Shown in pieces: positions 63,826 through 64,000 of a stretch of 64,000 bases of DNA; within the stretch, counting starts at the first letter, position 1; each line of letters begins with the position of its first letter. A model generated the notes under the pieces. That model saw nothing but the letters and a program-made list of their open reading frames with translations. It had not been told where the DNA came from and searched no databases. This DNA is from Bolinopsis microptera (Eukaryota; Ctenophora; Tentaculata; Lobata; Bolinopsidae): NCBI RefSeq assembly GCF_026151205.1, contig NC_087084.1:2022312-2086311 (forward strand), in the 5' to 3' direction. A program made the translations under genes and the position numbers.

Positions 63826-64000
63826 GTGCAGGGACGTTGCATAGACGTTGCATAGACGGTTCTTTTGTTGTTGCACGGACGTTGCATAGACGTTGCATAG
63901 ACTGTCCGGAGCTAAACGACCAACTTCCCTTAGTTGCTGTTCTCGTTCAGTTCTGTCCATATTTTATGATCAATGGTTTGGAGTGTCATGTTGTCCTCAA

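Larger units (their letters stand above)
59773..63929. mobile_element. Foldback transposon with 8-bp target duplication (copy 2), interrupted
   Basis: Same ends as the 28.7-kb element (GGCAACTTGGTCGTTTAGC ... inverse), flanked by 8-bp direct repeats TTAGTTGC (59765-59772, 63930-63937). The GTCTATGCAAC outer block and CCGGCTACTAG inner block are present in both arms. Without the inserted retrotransposon (60637-63825) it would be about 970 bp. Internal repeat number differs from copy 1. No transposase. Confidence 0.87.

Overview
The window looks like nuclear DNA from an invertebrate animal. It is AT-rich, with many GT-AG introns of very variable length, animal gene families (an ankyrin/MYND protein, a BTB-BACK-Kelch protein, two class A 7TM receptors), several non-LTR retrotransposons, and very many minisatellites, mostly in introns. 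I cannot fix the phylum from sequence alone. No bacterial, organellar or viral gene was seen.

Layout. (1) 1-9606, + strand: the 3' 16 exons of an ANKMY1-like gene (ankyrin repeats then MYND zinc finger); the 5' end lies outside the window. (2) 6737-25812: a tandem segmental duplication of a roughly 7.1-7.3 kb unit carrying the last six ANKMY1 exons plus downstream DNA. It is present three times, the third copy truncated. The unit boundary falls inside a 33-bp minisatellite. Copies 2 and 3 are almost identical and carry a 116-bp insertion that puts a stop and a frameshift in the fourth duplicated exon. A short non-autonomous hAT-type element with 8-bp target duplication sits in units 1 and 2. 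(3) 25813-37700: apparently gene-free DNA filled with tandem arrays (periods 36, 47, 19, 33, 11 and 45 bp) and a 1.19-kb foldback element with terminal inverted repeats and an 8-bp target duplication. (4) 37762-58526, + strand: 15 exons of a BTB-BACK-Kelch gene that runs off or ends beyond the window. Its largest intron holds a hammerhead-ribozyme-bearing SINE-like insertion, an I-type non-LTR retrotransposon on the opposite strand with one frameshift, a frameshifted 7TM receptor and a decayed second retrotransposon. A later intron holds a second 7TM receptor on the minus strand. (5) 59773-63929: a second foldback element of the same family, with its own 8-bp target duplication, interrupted by a 5'-truncated CR1/Jockey-like retrotransposon with a long open reading frame.

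The most notable hidden feature is the hammerhead ribozyme at 40752-40794. Every core nucleotide is present, helix I is a perfect 5-bp match, and a pol III B-box-like stretch lies just upstream, an architecture known from SINE-like satellite elements such as schistosome Sm-alpha. Exon coordinates below were assigned by eye from open frame, GT-AG borders and phase continuity.
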